From assembly GCA_017520545.1 (NCBI GenBank), contig JAFXFM010000005.1:51977-115976 (forward strand): a DNA stretch of 64,000 nucleotides, written 5' to 3'. Below the pieces are notes generated by a model. It made no database searches. It saw only the letters and a list, made by a program, of their open reading frames with translations, and was not told the origin of the DNA. Made by a program: the position numbers and the translations under genes. The stretch comes from Alistipes sp. (GTDB taxonomy: Bacteria; Bacteroidota; Bacteroidia; Bacteroidales; Rikenellaceae). This document shows positions 30,001 to 36,926 of this stretch, piece by piece (position 1 is the first letter of the stretch; every line of letters begins with the position of its first letter).

Positions 30001-30392
30001 TTACGATAACCTGCTCCACAGCCTGCGCCTCCTCAACCATCGAAATGTCGATAGTGGTGCGCGAGCCTACCTTCACAGACTCTGTCTTGTAACCAATAAA
30101 ACTGAATTGAAGTTCTTGAACCGGTGTTGCCTTAATCTCGTAATTACCGTTGATGTCGGTAACAACACCTTGGAGTGTTGAGGCGATGATTACGCCCACT
30201 CCTGCCATTGGCTTGCCATTTTGGTCGAGAACCTTACCTCGCACTATGTGCGGTTTGGCAGCCTCCGGACTCTGCGATGATTTAAATTCCCCCCCCCCTA
30301 GAATTTTGAGCGTATATCATTGATATACTGCTCGTTAGGGTGAGAATTGCGACCGCAAGAGTCTTGAAAAATCTCTGTGTAGAAATTCTCAT
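27053..30392 (-). CDS. susC: SusC/RagA-family TonB-linked outer-membrane channel, out of frame at a poly-G tract (apparent phase OFF)
   Basis: The long open frame (GTG at 30244 to 27053) encodes a carboxypeptidase-regulatory-like domain (VRGKVLDQNGKPMAG...), a plug (IVTALGIKRDEKSLGYA...) and a ~800-residue beta-barrel, but lacks a signal peptide. A good one starts at the ATG at 30392: MRISTQRFFKTLAVAILTLT followed by ...SMIYAQNS, in a different frame. The two frames meet at ten consecutive G residues (plus-strand C run 30289-30298). With ten G, translation from 30392 ends at TAA just after the tract; with nine or twelve the frame continues EFKSSQSPEAAKPHIVRGKV into the channel. As sequenced the protein cannot be exported. 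Either a slipped-strand switch caught OFF or a homopolymer sequencing error explains this. Confidence 0.88.
30289..30298 (-). repeat. Homopolymer tract (G10 on the coding strand) in the susC 5' coding region
   Basis: Ten consecutive C on the plus strand, the longest G/C homopolymer I noticed in the window. It sits immediately after the signal-peptide codons (…AQNSR) and before the first SusC domain. The length sets the reading frame: 9 or 12 in frame, 10 (as here) and 11 out of frame. Confidence 0.9.
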
Positions 30393-30683
30393 AAAAGTTA
30401 AGGTTTAATTAGGTTATTATTTATTTTGGGTTATTTATGTCGTAAATATGCGTATTACAATTGCGAATTTAATATATATTTTTGAAATAGCAAATAAAAA
30501 TGGAATATTTTTCATAAAAAAGACGAAAACCTTTTATTGATAATTGATAATTATAGGCTATTACGGGTATGGCGCATCCTCTCACAATCTCTAACAACCT
30601 CTAATTCTGTTGTGTCGTGAGCCTACGGAGTGCGTATCAAAATGGAAAAGAATGACAACTAATGGCAATTGCTCGTTGCATTC

Positions 30684-30748
30684 GCTGAACCGATGCCAAA
30701 CCGAGAGCATAGGCTACTTGCAGACTTTGCTGAGGAGCGAAGGAGGAA
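30684..30748 (+). repeat. Dispersed 65-bp intergenic repeat, copy B
   Basis: Ungapped match at 52 of 65 positions to the minus strand of 18396-18460. Same end motif gcgaaggaggaa. Function unknown. Confidence 0.7.
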
Positions 30749-30959
30749 GACCGAAGGTCAATGGCAAATGCGCCTGTTATTAAGCACTCCAATAAGAGTT
30801 AGCAGTTATTCAATGCCGAAAATGAGTAGGCACGACGGATACGCAAGGGCGTTGCACGCAATTCATTGCGTGGTGGAGTTTGAGGTTACAGGCATCGTGC
30901 TTGCACGAAATGGCTGATAATCGCAAACTACACACTGAAAGCAACGCCCATAATTCACA

Positions 30960-30990
30960 AAAAAAGACAGCCTAAAAAGCTGTCTTTTTT
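30960..30990 (-). terminator. Ancestral terminator of tRNA-Lys, now separated from it by the island
   Basis: 12-bp perfect arms (aaaaaagacagc 30960-30971 and complement 30979-30990) with T-rich 3' ends. It abuts the 18-bp tRNA 3'-end copy at 30992. Before insertion it would have followed the tRNA directly, on the same (minus) strand. Confidence 0.8.
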
Positions 30991-30991
30991 C

Positions 30992-31009
30992 CGTGAATCC
31001 GCCGGGGCT
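30992..31009 (-). repeat. attL: 18-bp copy of the tRNA-Lys 3' end
   Basis: cgtgaatccgccggggct is identical to 60341-60358, which covers the 3' acceptor and part of the T arm of tRNA-Lys. The match stops exactly at both edges (31010 t versus 60359 c; 30991 c versus 60340 t). This is the left boundary of the genomic island. Confidence 0.88.
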
Positions 31010-31080
31010 TTAATGCTTTTCCGTTACTCTCAATTACTCAAAGAGTTGTGTGCGTTTGTCAATTTACACTCACGCAACAC

Positions 31081-31308
31081 TCACTGTCCTTGCACACTTG
31101 CCTGATACTCCTCGTACAAAGCAACTGGGCCGAGGTGCCATAACTTTGTGGACTCGTCTGCCAATCGTGTGTAAAACGAAGAGTTATAGAGTATCTTCAT
31201 CGCCTCTACTATGGTAATACCTTTGTCTTCTGCCAGCATATTCGCCAACCAGCTTATTTTTGATGGCAGGAGCAGATATAAATTTTGTTGCGTAATATTC
31301 AGATTCAT
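31081..31308 (-). CDS. Small helical protein of the DUF3990/DUF3791 module
   Basis: 75 residues with a conserved-looking core: LPSKISWLANMLAED...EAMKILYNSSFYTRLADE...KLWHLGPVALYEE. Its ATG overlaps the stop of the DUF3990-like gene (TAATG), so the two are translationally coupled. Proteins of this type usually accompany DUF3990/DUF3791 pairs; I cannot assign an activity. It is the first gene inside the left att site. Confidence 0.6.
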   Translation of the reverse strand: MNLNITQQNLYLLLPSKISWLANMLAEDKGITIVEAMKILYNSSFYTRLADESTKLWHLGPVALYEEYQASVQGQ

Positions 31309-31790
31309 TACTCTACCTCCTTTGCTTCTATAAAAGTTAATGCTTGCAAGGCCTTTTCGGTATGGAACAGATATTGGTCGACAAGTTTATATGCTTTCAA
31401 CTCCGCAATCAAAGCCTGCTTATTTATCAGACCACCCTCATATAACGCAAATGCTGCATAGACTCTATCATTAGCCACAGGGCCATATACAATGTCAAAC
31501 TCGTGGACATATCCTCTTTGAGTACGATTCTTCATTACGAAGTCCACCCACTCTTCGGTCGGTTGCTCGAATATAAGCGTCTTCAAACTCTCCAATGCAG
31601 CCTCGTTAAGTTCATAAACGCAAACATAACCACGAGAAGTTCTCTTCTCATTCATTCTTCGCCTTACCCAAGCTTCGGCTTGCTCATACGAGGTCGTAGT
31701 ATAGAAACCCTGACCATAATCGAGAGTACGGTTTGACTCTCTGATTTCAGGGGATTCTACTTTTTCGATACTTCCGTGGTATATTTTCAT
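31308..31790 (-). CDS. DUF3990-like protein, possible ADP-ribosyltransferase fold
   Basis: 160 residues starting MKIYHGS and continuing LDYGQGFYTTTSYEQAEAWVRRR, an arrangement (H near the N terminus, then DFGxGFYxT...QAxxWA) typical of DUF3990 and reminiscent of the NAD-binding half of ADP-ribosyltransferases. It lies between a DUF3791-like gene and a coupled small helical gene, with gaps of 5 and -1 bases. Such tight triplets behave in genomes like toxin-antitoxin or modification modules; that role is inference. Placement next to attL would suit a stabilisation function for the island. Confidence 0.65.
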   Translation of the reverse strand: MKIYHGSIEKVESPEIRESNRTLDYGQGFYTTTSYEQAEAWVRRRMNEKRTSRGYVCVYELNEAALESLKTLIFEQPTEEWVDFVMKNRTQRGYVHEFDIVYGPVANDRVYAAFALYEGGLINKQALIAELKAYKLVDQYLFHTEKALQALTFIEAKEVE

Positions 31791-31795
31791 AACTC

Positions 31796-32011
31796 CTATG
31801 CTTTGCGTTCCTTTATAAACTCGTCAATATCCTCGATAATCCATTGACGGCTCTGTGTATGCAGAATCTCAAAATGCTCCATAAGATAATCAAGAACTCC
31901 ATATGCCGAGAATAGAGCCATTACCTCATCCTGGTTAAGCTTCTTCTCATTCATGTACTGCTCAATGCAAAATGAGAGAAAATAGGAGATATCTTGATTT
32001 TTCTTGTTCAT
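31796..32011 (-). CDS. DUF3791-like small protein
   Basis: 71 residues: FLSFCIEQYMNEKKL, then FSAYGVLDYLMEHFEILHT and a C-terminal IIEDIDEFIKER. This pattern matches DUF3791, an all-helical family that typically precedes DUF3990 genes. It is the first gene of the three-gene unit and probably co-transcribed with the two downstream genes. A possible partner or antitoxin role is inferred only from context. Confidence 0.7.
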   Translation of the reverse strand: MNKKNQDISYFLSFCIEQYMNEKKLNQDEVMALFSAYGVLDYLMEHFEILHTQSRQWIIEDIDEFIKERKA

Positions 32012-32073
32012 ATAGCATAAATTTATCTGCTAATATCGCAAATAACATTCCGATATTACAGCTCTATTTTTCA

Positions 32074-32081
32074 CAAAGATA
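32074..32081 (-). promoter_or_regulatory. -7 element for the DUF3791/DUF3990 unit
   Basis: On the minus strand TATCTTTG, a TAnnTTTG match 62 bases upstream of the 32011 start. No clear -33 partner. Confidence 0.4.
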
Positions 32082-32200
32082 AATCAAAAAATCGAAAAAA
32101 CATAATCTTGGGCCGTTTCTTAAACTCTCTTGAACTTTGTATTTTGCGATTACACGACTCTCACGGAGATTAATTAAGAAAAATGAGCTAGCATTTTCTC

Positions 32201-32914
32201 CTACCAAAGTTGATTGTGCGGATTCTCTTTGAGAATGTCTTTTATCTCTTCGGTGGTTAGACCGAGAGGCTCGTCAACGAGGTCAGAGCCACGCACATCG
32301 TAGCCCTCAATCGCTACTGGGTCGCTCTCATTGACAAAGCTATACACCCAAAAGCGTAGCGAAAAGCTTGTGTCATCGACAAATGCAATATGCATCCAAG
32401 CACCACCGCCCATAAAAGGCTCAATTGAGCAGATGCAGAACTTGCCTTTCAATGCTGCCTTATGTTTGTCAAGCTCCTCGTCTTTTACAAGTCCAAGATT
32501 GTAAGCATCAATATAAAGACGCACCGAGCGGATATAGTTGTTGTTTAACCACTCCTTGTCGCCCCACTCCTCGAAACGAATACCATTGAGTCCATCGTTG
32601 GCAGTTTCGGGGTCTTTGAGAACGATTTTCTCGTTAGACAAAACTACAAATGGGTCGAGGGTTTCAATCTCGGTCAAACCATATTGGCTGTATCGAGCAA
32701 CATTAATCTTTGCCAACAATTCGGAAGTTGCAGTAACCATTCCAAGTCCATCATTTATGAGGCCCTCGGCAAGTTGCTCTGCTGTCAATGGCTCTACTTC
32801 TACTGTGGTATCGGTTGCCGAAGGCTCGGCTGTTTGGGTGTTGTTTGTGCGTGTTTTGCCTGCGCATCCTGCAAGCACCAATGCTGTCATCAAAATTAAA
32901 AGTTTGTATGTCAT
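32201..32914 (-). CDS. Hypothetical lipoprotein
   Basis: 237 residues. A lipoprotein signal (ALVLAGCAGK) is followed by a Thr/Glu-rich linker and a ~180-residue globular part with FMGGGAWMHIAFVDD and WVYSFVNESDPVAIEGYD. I do not recognise the family. It lies 2 bases after the phosphatase-like gene and is the last gene of the minus-strand block, so it is probably in that transcription unit. Confidence 0.7.
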   Translation of the reverse strand: MTYKLLILMTALVLAGCAGKTRTNNTQTAEPSATDTTVEVEPLTAEQLAEGLINDGLGMVTATSELLAKINVARYSQYGLTEIETLDPFVVLSNEKIVLKDPETANDGLNGIRFEEWGDKEWLNNNYIRSVRLYIDAYNLGLVKDEELDKHKAALKGKFCICSIEPFMGGGAWMHIAFVDDTSFSLRFWVYSFVNESDPVAIEGYDVRGSDLVDEPLGLTTEEIKDILKENPHNQLW

Positions 32915-32916
32915 AG

Positions 32917-33387
32917 TTATCCTATTTTTGTTGTTTGTGCTAATTGTAATAACTCTAGCTCAACGACCTCCAAAGGCGGAAGGTGGCAATTTGAGCAATT
33001 GTAGATTATGCGGTTGCTATAACAGTGATACTCATCGGTGAAGTGTTCGCCAAATTTCGCAAAATGGAACGCCTCGACTACCAAGCGGCTGCGGTGCACT
33101 CCAAAGTCACAATGGACAACCACTCGTTTATTCTCCTTGTCGGCTTGCAGAATAATCGCCACCGCCTTTTTGATATTCTCCCAGCCGATATCATCGACCT
33201 CCTCTTCGAGTGGTAGATAGTGATACTCCGCTCCTCGCTGTTTGAATACATCGGCAAGAGCCTCATCGTAGTATTGCGACACACATATAACGACCGCAAC
33301 ATCGTTTGGAAATATCCACGGGTTGCGAATGTCGGCAGGCGTAGGAAAATTTCGTGCCGAAATCTTTGCAAATGGGTAGGTACGCAT
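32917..33387 (-). CDS. Dual-specificity/tyrosine phosphatase-like protein
   Basis: 156 residues. The motif VVHCDFGVHRSR supplies the HCX5R P-loop of cysteine phosphatases (Cys93, Arg99, followed by Ser), and an Asp-rich stretch EEEVDDIGW upstream could supply the general acid. An in-frame TTG at 33405 would overlap the preceding gene; the ATG at 33387 lies 1 base after that gene's stop and is preferred. The likely substrate is a phosphoprotein or phosphonucleotide; the family is diverse in mobile elements. It belongs to a dense minus-strand block. Confidence 0.7.
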   Translation of the reverse strand: MRTYPFAKISARNFPTPADIRNPWIFPNDVAVVICVSQYYDEALADVFKQRGAEYHYLPLEEEVDDIGWENIKKAVAIILQADKENKRVVVHCDFGVHRSRLVVEAFHFAKFGEHFTDEYHCYSNRIIYNCSNCHLPPLEVVELELLQLAQTTKIG

Positions 33388-33388
33388 A

Positions 33389-33718
33389 TTACTTTTTTTC
33401 GTCAATGGGAATTTCGGGGTTACAATCCAAAAACATATCTCTCAGGTATGGCGCCCAAAATCGGGTATCACTCCTATATTCAATGATTTCGCCATTTTCA
33501 TATATGTCGAAACACATCGAATGGTATCCCTTATACCCAAACTCTGATAGCATAATAATTGTTTTAGAGCGCAGAACTCCGATATGGGAGATTTGATATC
33601 TTTTACCAATCTCCAATTCGGTATATTCGTCACCATACAAGGAGTTGCGGGATGTGCAAACCGCAGTCAATGTACTAACCTCGTTAAAAGTCTTTTTTAT
33701 GTATTCGTTGTCTTTCAT
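33389..33718 (-). CDS. Hypothetical protein
   Basis: 109 residues without signal peptide or membrane segment. The core (YTELEIGKRYQISHIGVLRSKTIIML, then GYHSMCFDIYENGEII) looks like a small beta-rich domain. It lies 5 bases after the 439-residue membrane protein and 1 base before the phosphatase start, so it is in the same operon. Family not recognised. Confidence 0.65.
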   Translation of the reverse strand: MKDNEYIKKTFNEVSTLTAVCTSRNSLYGDEYTELEIGKRYQISHIGVLRSKTIIMLSEFGYKGYHSMCFDIYENGEIIEYRSDTRFWAPYLRDMFLDCNPEIPIDEKK

Positions 33719-33723
33719 TTTGT

Positions 33724-35043
33724 TTAACCTTTATTGTAATCCGTTGATGCTTCGATCTGCTTGTCGTTGCTAAATATCCACTCGATAAAGTGGTCAAGGT
33801 CGGCACTCTCTGCCTCGCCATAGTTGAGGTGGCGATCCTCCGAAACTCCGCCATAGTACCACTTATCTTCAACAGACATCTCTAAGGTGTAGTAGTTGCT
33901 GTCCAAAGTGTTGGTATTCAGCAATACCGCGCCATACTTCGCTTCGGGTGCAACCTTTGGCTCTGGGAACTGATAAATAATCAGTTTATAGTCGCCAAAC
34001 TTATTTACACGGTTGATTTTGAATGAGTCCCACTCCTCTTTGCACTCGTTGCTACTGCATCTAGTCTGTATCTCCCTGCGAATCCACTCCTCATCTACAA
34101 GCGCATCAGGGAGAAGATGGTCGGTCTTCACACCTTGCAATATACGCGGAATTAGACGATATTCAGGGTTGTAGATATCGCCACGAGAGTTATCCTCATT
34201 TTGCTCCTCTCTATTGCATCTATTCAAAGAGACAAAAAGGTTGTTTACGGCAAGCTCCACACTGTGGAGATAGCGAGGAAATGCACGCTCGAAATAATCC
34301 ACATACTCCGCAAAGAAATCGATTTCGCACATCAGGGCATATTTAACCTCTCCGTCTTTTGTAAACTCGTAAACCTTGCGGAATGCGCCAAAGACATCTC
34401 CATCATAGGTGTTGATGATCTTTTGAGCAATTTTCGCATCATTCTCCTCCAACTCGCATCCGTAGCGGATAGTCAGATCGCGCTCTCCATCATAAAGCAA
34501 CCTATAATAGGTGTCGTGCGATGTGAAGTTAAAACCATCGTTACCATCGATTGGCTCTGGCGAAAGACCTCGTTGAGTAAGGAAGTCCTTTATTGCATTT
34601 CGAGTAAGCAGTCTTGGCAATGCCTTTTGGCGAGCCTCTACCTCCAACTCTTTGCGAAGCTCTTGGGATATGCTGTTGCGGCGCAGGCGCAGAGCATTGC
34701 GAAGTATGGCCGCCACAACAATACCCAACACCCCTGTCGCTATCATTGCCCATACGAATGGATTATCCCAGACATTTCCAACTGCATTCTCGAAACCAGC
34801 AAGAATGACGCAGAAAACAGCAAACGCAATAAGTGTAATTCCTACCCAAGTAAGAGGGGTGGAGATTGAATCTGCTACAAGACTTTTTGCATATCGCTCT
34901 GCAATATCATCGTGTTTTGGCGCAAAGGCACGGCATTTTCGGGCGTGCGTATCGTAGTTGATAGCGCACACCTGCTCGTTGTTCTCGTCTGCTACGCAGT
35001 GCAGACAGTTGGCGCAGACATCTATTCGTTGGTCTTCGTTCAT
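33724..35043 (-). CDS. Membrane protein with N-terminal zinc-ribbon-like Cys cluster
   Basis: 439 residues. The N terminus carries CANCLHC...VCAINYDTHARKC, a four- to five-Cys cluster typical of a zinc ribbon. Two hydrophobic segments follow (~70-92 and ~98-118) and then a ~300-residue soluble domain with FNFTSHDTYYRLLYDGERDL. The membrane hairpin suggests both ends lie on the same side, probably cytoplasmic. Family and function not recognised. It is in the same-strand block as the VWA, WG-repeat and PIF1 genes. Confidence 0.65.
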   Translation of the reverse strand: MNEDQRIDVCANCLHCVADENNEQVCAINYDTHARKCRAFAPKHDDIAERYAKSLVADSISTPLTWVGITLIAFAVFCVILAGFENAVGNVWDNPFVWAMIATGVLGIVVAAILRNALRLRRNSISQELRKELEVEARQKALPRLLTRNAIKDFLTQRGLSPEPIDGNDGFNFTSHDTYYRLLYDGERDLTIRYGCELEENDAKIAQKIINTYDGDVFGAFRKVYEFTKDGEVKYALMCEIDFFAEYVDYFERAFPRYLHSVELAVNNLFVSLNRCNREEQNEDNSRGDIYNPEYRLIPRILQGVKTDHLLPDALVDEEWIRREIQTRCSSNECKEEWDSFKINRVNKFGDYKLIIYQFPEPKVAPEAKYGAVLLNTNTLDSNYYTLEMSVEDKWYYGGVSEDRHLNYGEAESADLDHFIEWIFSNDKQIEASTDYNKG

Positions 35044-35076
35044 ATTTTTTTATGTTATTAGTTTCCTCTCTCAAAG

Positions 35077-35592
35077 TTAGTGATAATTCTCTACAAGTAA
35101 GTTGTGGGTGGCTGGAAAATTTATATTAATTTTTCGTTGCACAAAATCAGGCAAGTGTTGTTTTAGCCACTTGGCACATCTATCCATCGTGGCACTCATA
35201 TCGCCTGCGCAACGGCTGAACTCTCGCAAGCCCATCCAGCGATAGTGGATAAATGCTGAAACACAATATACAACTCTGTCGTTAAACTCCATCATCGCCC
35301 CAAGATGCAGGTGGGCAGAGTTAAACTCTCGGCTAAACTCCGCCTGCAGTTGCTCCCGTTGCTCGGCGGTAAGATGCATTTCGGTAACACCATCAATGCT
35401 GTATAAAAGCGTATTGTCATTCCAGAGAGTGAACACATATCTCTCTCCGCTTGCGGTTGTAGCCTCGATATCGAATATTGGCTTGCGCTTCGTGCAACTA
35501 TACCAGCAATCTAACCTGCGCACATTTAGGATTTTGTTATTTGCCTTGACGATATCCCAGATTATTTCTTTGTATGGTTTTAGTTGTTTCAT
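35077..35592 (-). CDS. Hypothetical protein
   Basis: 171 residues from the ATG at 35592. A GTG at 35619 would overlap the previous stop and add nine residues, so it is less likely. Features: LDCWYSCTKRKPIFDIEATTASGERY and a C-terminal RCAKWLKQHLPDFVQRK helix. No signal peptide or membrane segment. The N-terminal half may be a small beta-sheet domain. Not recognised; same block as its neighbours. Confidence 0.6.
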   Translation of the reverse strand: MKQLKPYKEIIWDIVKANNKILNVRRLDCWYSCTKRKPIFDIEATTASGERYVFTLWNDNTLLYSIDGVTEMHLTAEQREQLQAEFSREFNSAHLHLGAMMEFNDRVVYCVSAFIHYRWMGLREFSRCAGDMSATMDRCAKWLKQHLPDFVQRKININFPATHNLLVENYH

Positions 35593-35612
35593 TGCTGATT
35601 CGATTTTAGTTA

Positions 35613-35882
35613 TTACCACGAAATTGTTAATTCGCCATCAATGCTATAGTGTGTTGTATAGCCGTTTGCAGCTAACTCTTTCTCTATCAGTATGCACATC
35701 TCTCCAATTTCAGCAAGATTTTCAGCCCCCTGCGTAATCTTGGTGATATCTATTTCTACACAATTCTTTCCTCTTGCAGCCTCTCGGTCAATTGCTTCCG
35801 ACAATTTTCGCATTGATTGTTTAATCCACCAATCACGGTTATATTCTTGCATCTTTCTTCTTGCGGTCTCTGCTGTAATCAT
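35613..35882 (-). CDS. Small hypothetical protein
   Basis: 89 residues. The N-terminal half is helical and Arg/Lys-rich (ETARRKMQEYNRDWWIK), followed by EIDITKITQGAENLAEI and a short beta-hairpin-like end. No known motif. It sits just downstream of the structured element at 35905-36036. Confidence 0.55.
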   Translation of the reverse strand: MITAETARRKMQEYNRDWWIKQSMRKLSEAIDREAARGKNCVEIDITKITQGAENLAEIGEMCILIEKELAANGYTTHYSIDGELTISW

Positions 35883-35904
35883 AGTTCTATTTTAATTTTA
35901 TATT

Positions 35905-36036
35905 CTAAAAATAAGGAGGAACCTCGCTACCCATCTTCGTTCCCGAGCCCATTTCGTCTCGGATGTTCCTAAGCAAATTAGTGATGCTGCGATAGAACGC
36001 CGAGTAATACGAGGTTTTTATCCTCCCCTGTGTCAA
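35905..36036 (-). ncRNA. Candidate structured RNA (alternatively a 43-residue ORF)
   Basis: Read on the minus strand, the ends pair strongly: GGAGG pairs with CCTCC and AACCTCG with CGAGGTT (12 bp, interrupted by a 5-base bulge; 35915-35926 with 36010-36026). Inside, CTCGG-c-GTTC pairs with GAAC-at-CCGAG (9 bp), giving a two-stem cloverleaf-like shape of ~112 nt. The same bases can be read from a TTG at 36036 as a 43-residue peptide (TQGRIKTSYYSAFYRS..., ending KMGSEVPPYF), whose composition is unusually protein-like. It fills the gap between the VWA gene and the next small gene. I cannot match it to a named RNA family. Confidence 0.4.
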
Positions 36037-36039
36037 TAC

Positions 36040-36819
36040 CTACTCATCAAAGAAGCCTTCCGCTCTCTCGCAGTTAGTTGCGGCTTCATCATACCACCTT
36101 GAACGAGAATAGTTCAGTCTTTCCGACATATAAGCTGTGCCCTCTCTTGTGCTTTCCCAACGCATTGCGTTATCTATTGACATCGAGAAGGCTACCTCCT
36201 CCGCATCTTGATTTGCACCGAGATAGGCGAATACCCAACCTTTGGTTTCCAACTTTTCTACAAGAGCCTTAATTGTTCGAAGGTTATACTCCTGCGAAGC
36301 ATTCTCGTAGCCATCGGTAACAATCGTCACCAACACCTTATCTTCTTTCGACACCTTCTTCCGCAAGGCGCTCAACGATATGCCCATAGCATCGTAAAGT
36401 GCAGTGCAACAATCCGGGCGGTAACTCTCTGCGGTTAGCTCCTTAATCTCATTTATAGGAGCGCAGTCGTTGACGATGGTCGCAGTGTCATTGAAAGTGA
36501 CAAGCGTTACAAAATGCTCTTGATTTTCGTTTCGCTCCTGCGCAGCACGAATTGTCTGGATAGTCTCATTTACGCTATCCATCGCCTGTTGACGGATACA
36601 ATCCATCGAGCCACTCTCATCGATAATGATAAGGTTGTAAATCTTTGTTTCGGTACATTCCGCTAATGCCTTATGTACTGCATTCTTTTTATCCTCTTTA
36701 TCCACATTCTCTCCTGTATTTTGCCTAGATGATAAGATTAACCATAGGCCAACAATAGCGCAAATAACAGCAACTACCAACAAAACAACAACTAACCACA
36801 CATTGCTAAACTCTTTCAT
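36040..36819 (-). CDS. Membrane-anchored von Willebrand factor A domain protein
   Basis: 259 residues. An N-terminal membrane helix (~8-30) is followed by a VWA domain with an intact metal-site pattern: DESGSMD (DxSxS), CTALYDAMG (the Thr) and IVTDGYEN (the Asp). It is probably exposed on one face of the inner membrane and binds a protein partner through a divalent metal. VWA proteins often work with AAA+ or helicase-type ATPases; the nearby PIF1-family ATPase is a possible partner (inference). Confidence 0.8.
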   Translation of the reverse strand: MKEFSNVWLVVVLLVVAVICAIVGLWLILSSRQNTGENVDKEDKKNAVHKALAECTETKIYNLIIIDESGSMDCIRQQAMDSVNETIQTIRAAQERNENQEHFVTLVTFNDTATIVNDCAPINEIKELTAESYRPDCCTALYDAMGISLSALRKKVSKEDKVLVTIVTDGYENASQEYNLRTIKALVEKLETKGWVFAYLGANQDAEEVAFSMSIDNAMRWESTREGTAYMSERLNYSRSRWYDEAATNCERAEGFFDE

Positions 36820-36926
36820 AATTCAATTCCTCCTTAATTTCATTTAGTTTATATTAACATTTATAGGCTTAATGATCTTTCCGTTCTTATCGACAAACTT
36901 TATTTCTTTTATAGTTTTTCAGGTTG

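Larger units (their letters stand above)
30393..30991. other. Intergenic region upstream of susC up to the island's left junction
   Basis: No gene is supported here. Bases 30393-30540 are very A/T rich and should hold the susC promoter, but I find no exact TAnnTTTG at a suitable position on the minus strand. A dispersed repeat (30684-30748) and the old tRNA-Lys terminator (30960-30990) are listed separately. An open frame 30669-30917 (+) runs through the dispersed repeat and is not considered coding. Confidence 0.6.

Noticed and set aside
30992-31009. A second tRNA gene at 30992
   Set aside because: Only 18 bases of the tRNA 3' end are present, without D or anticodon arms; it is an att remnant.
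35905-36036. Retron msr/msd RNA or group II intron fragment
   Set aside because: No reverse transcriptase gene and no domain-V-like motif nearby.
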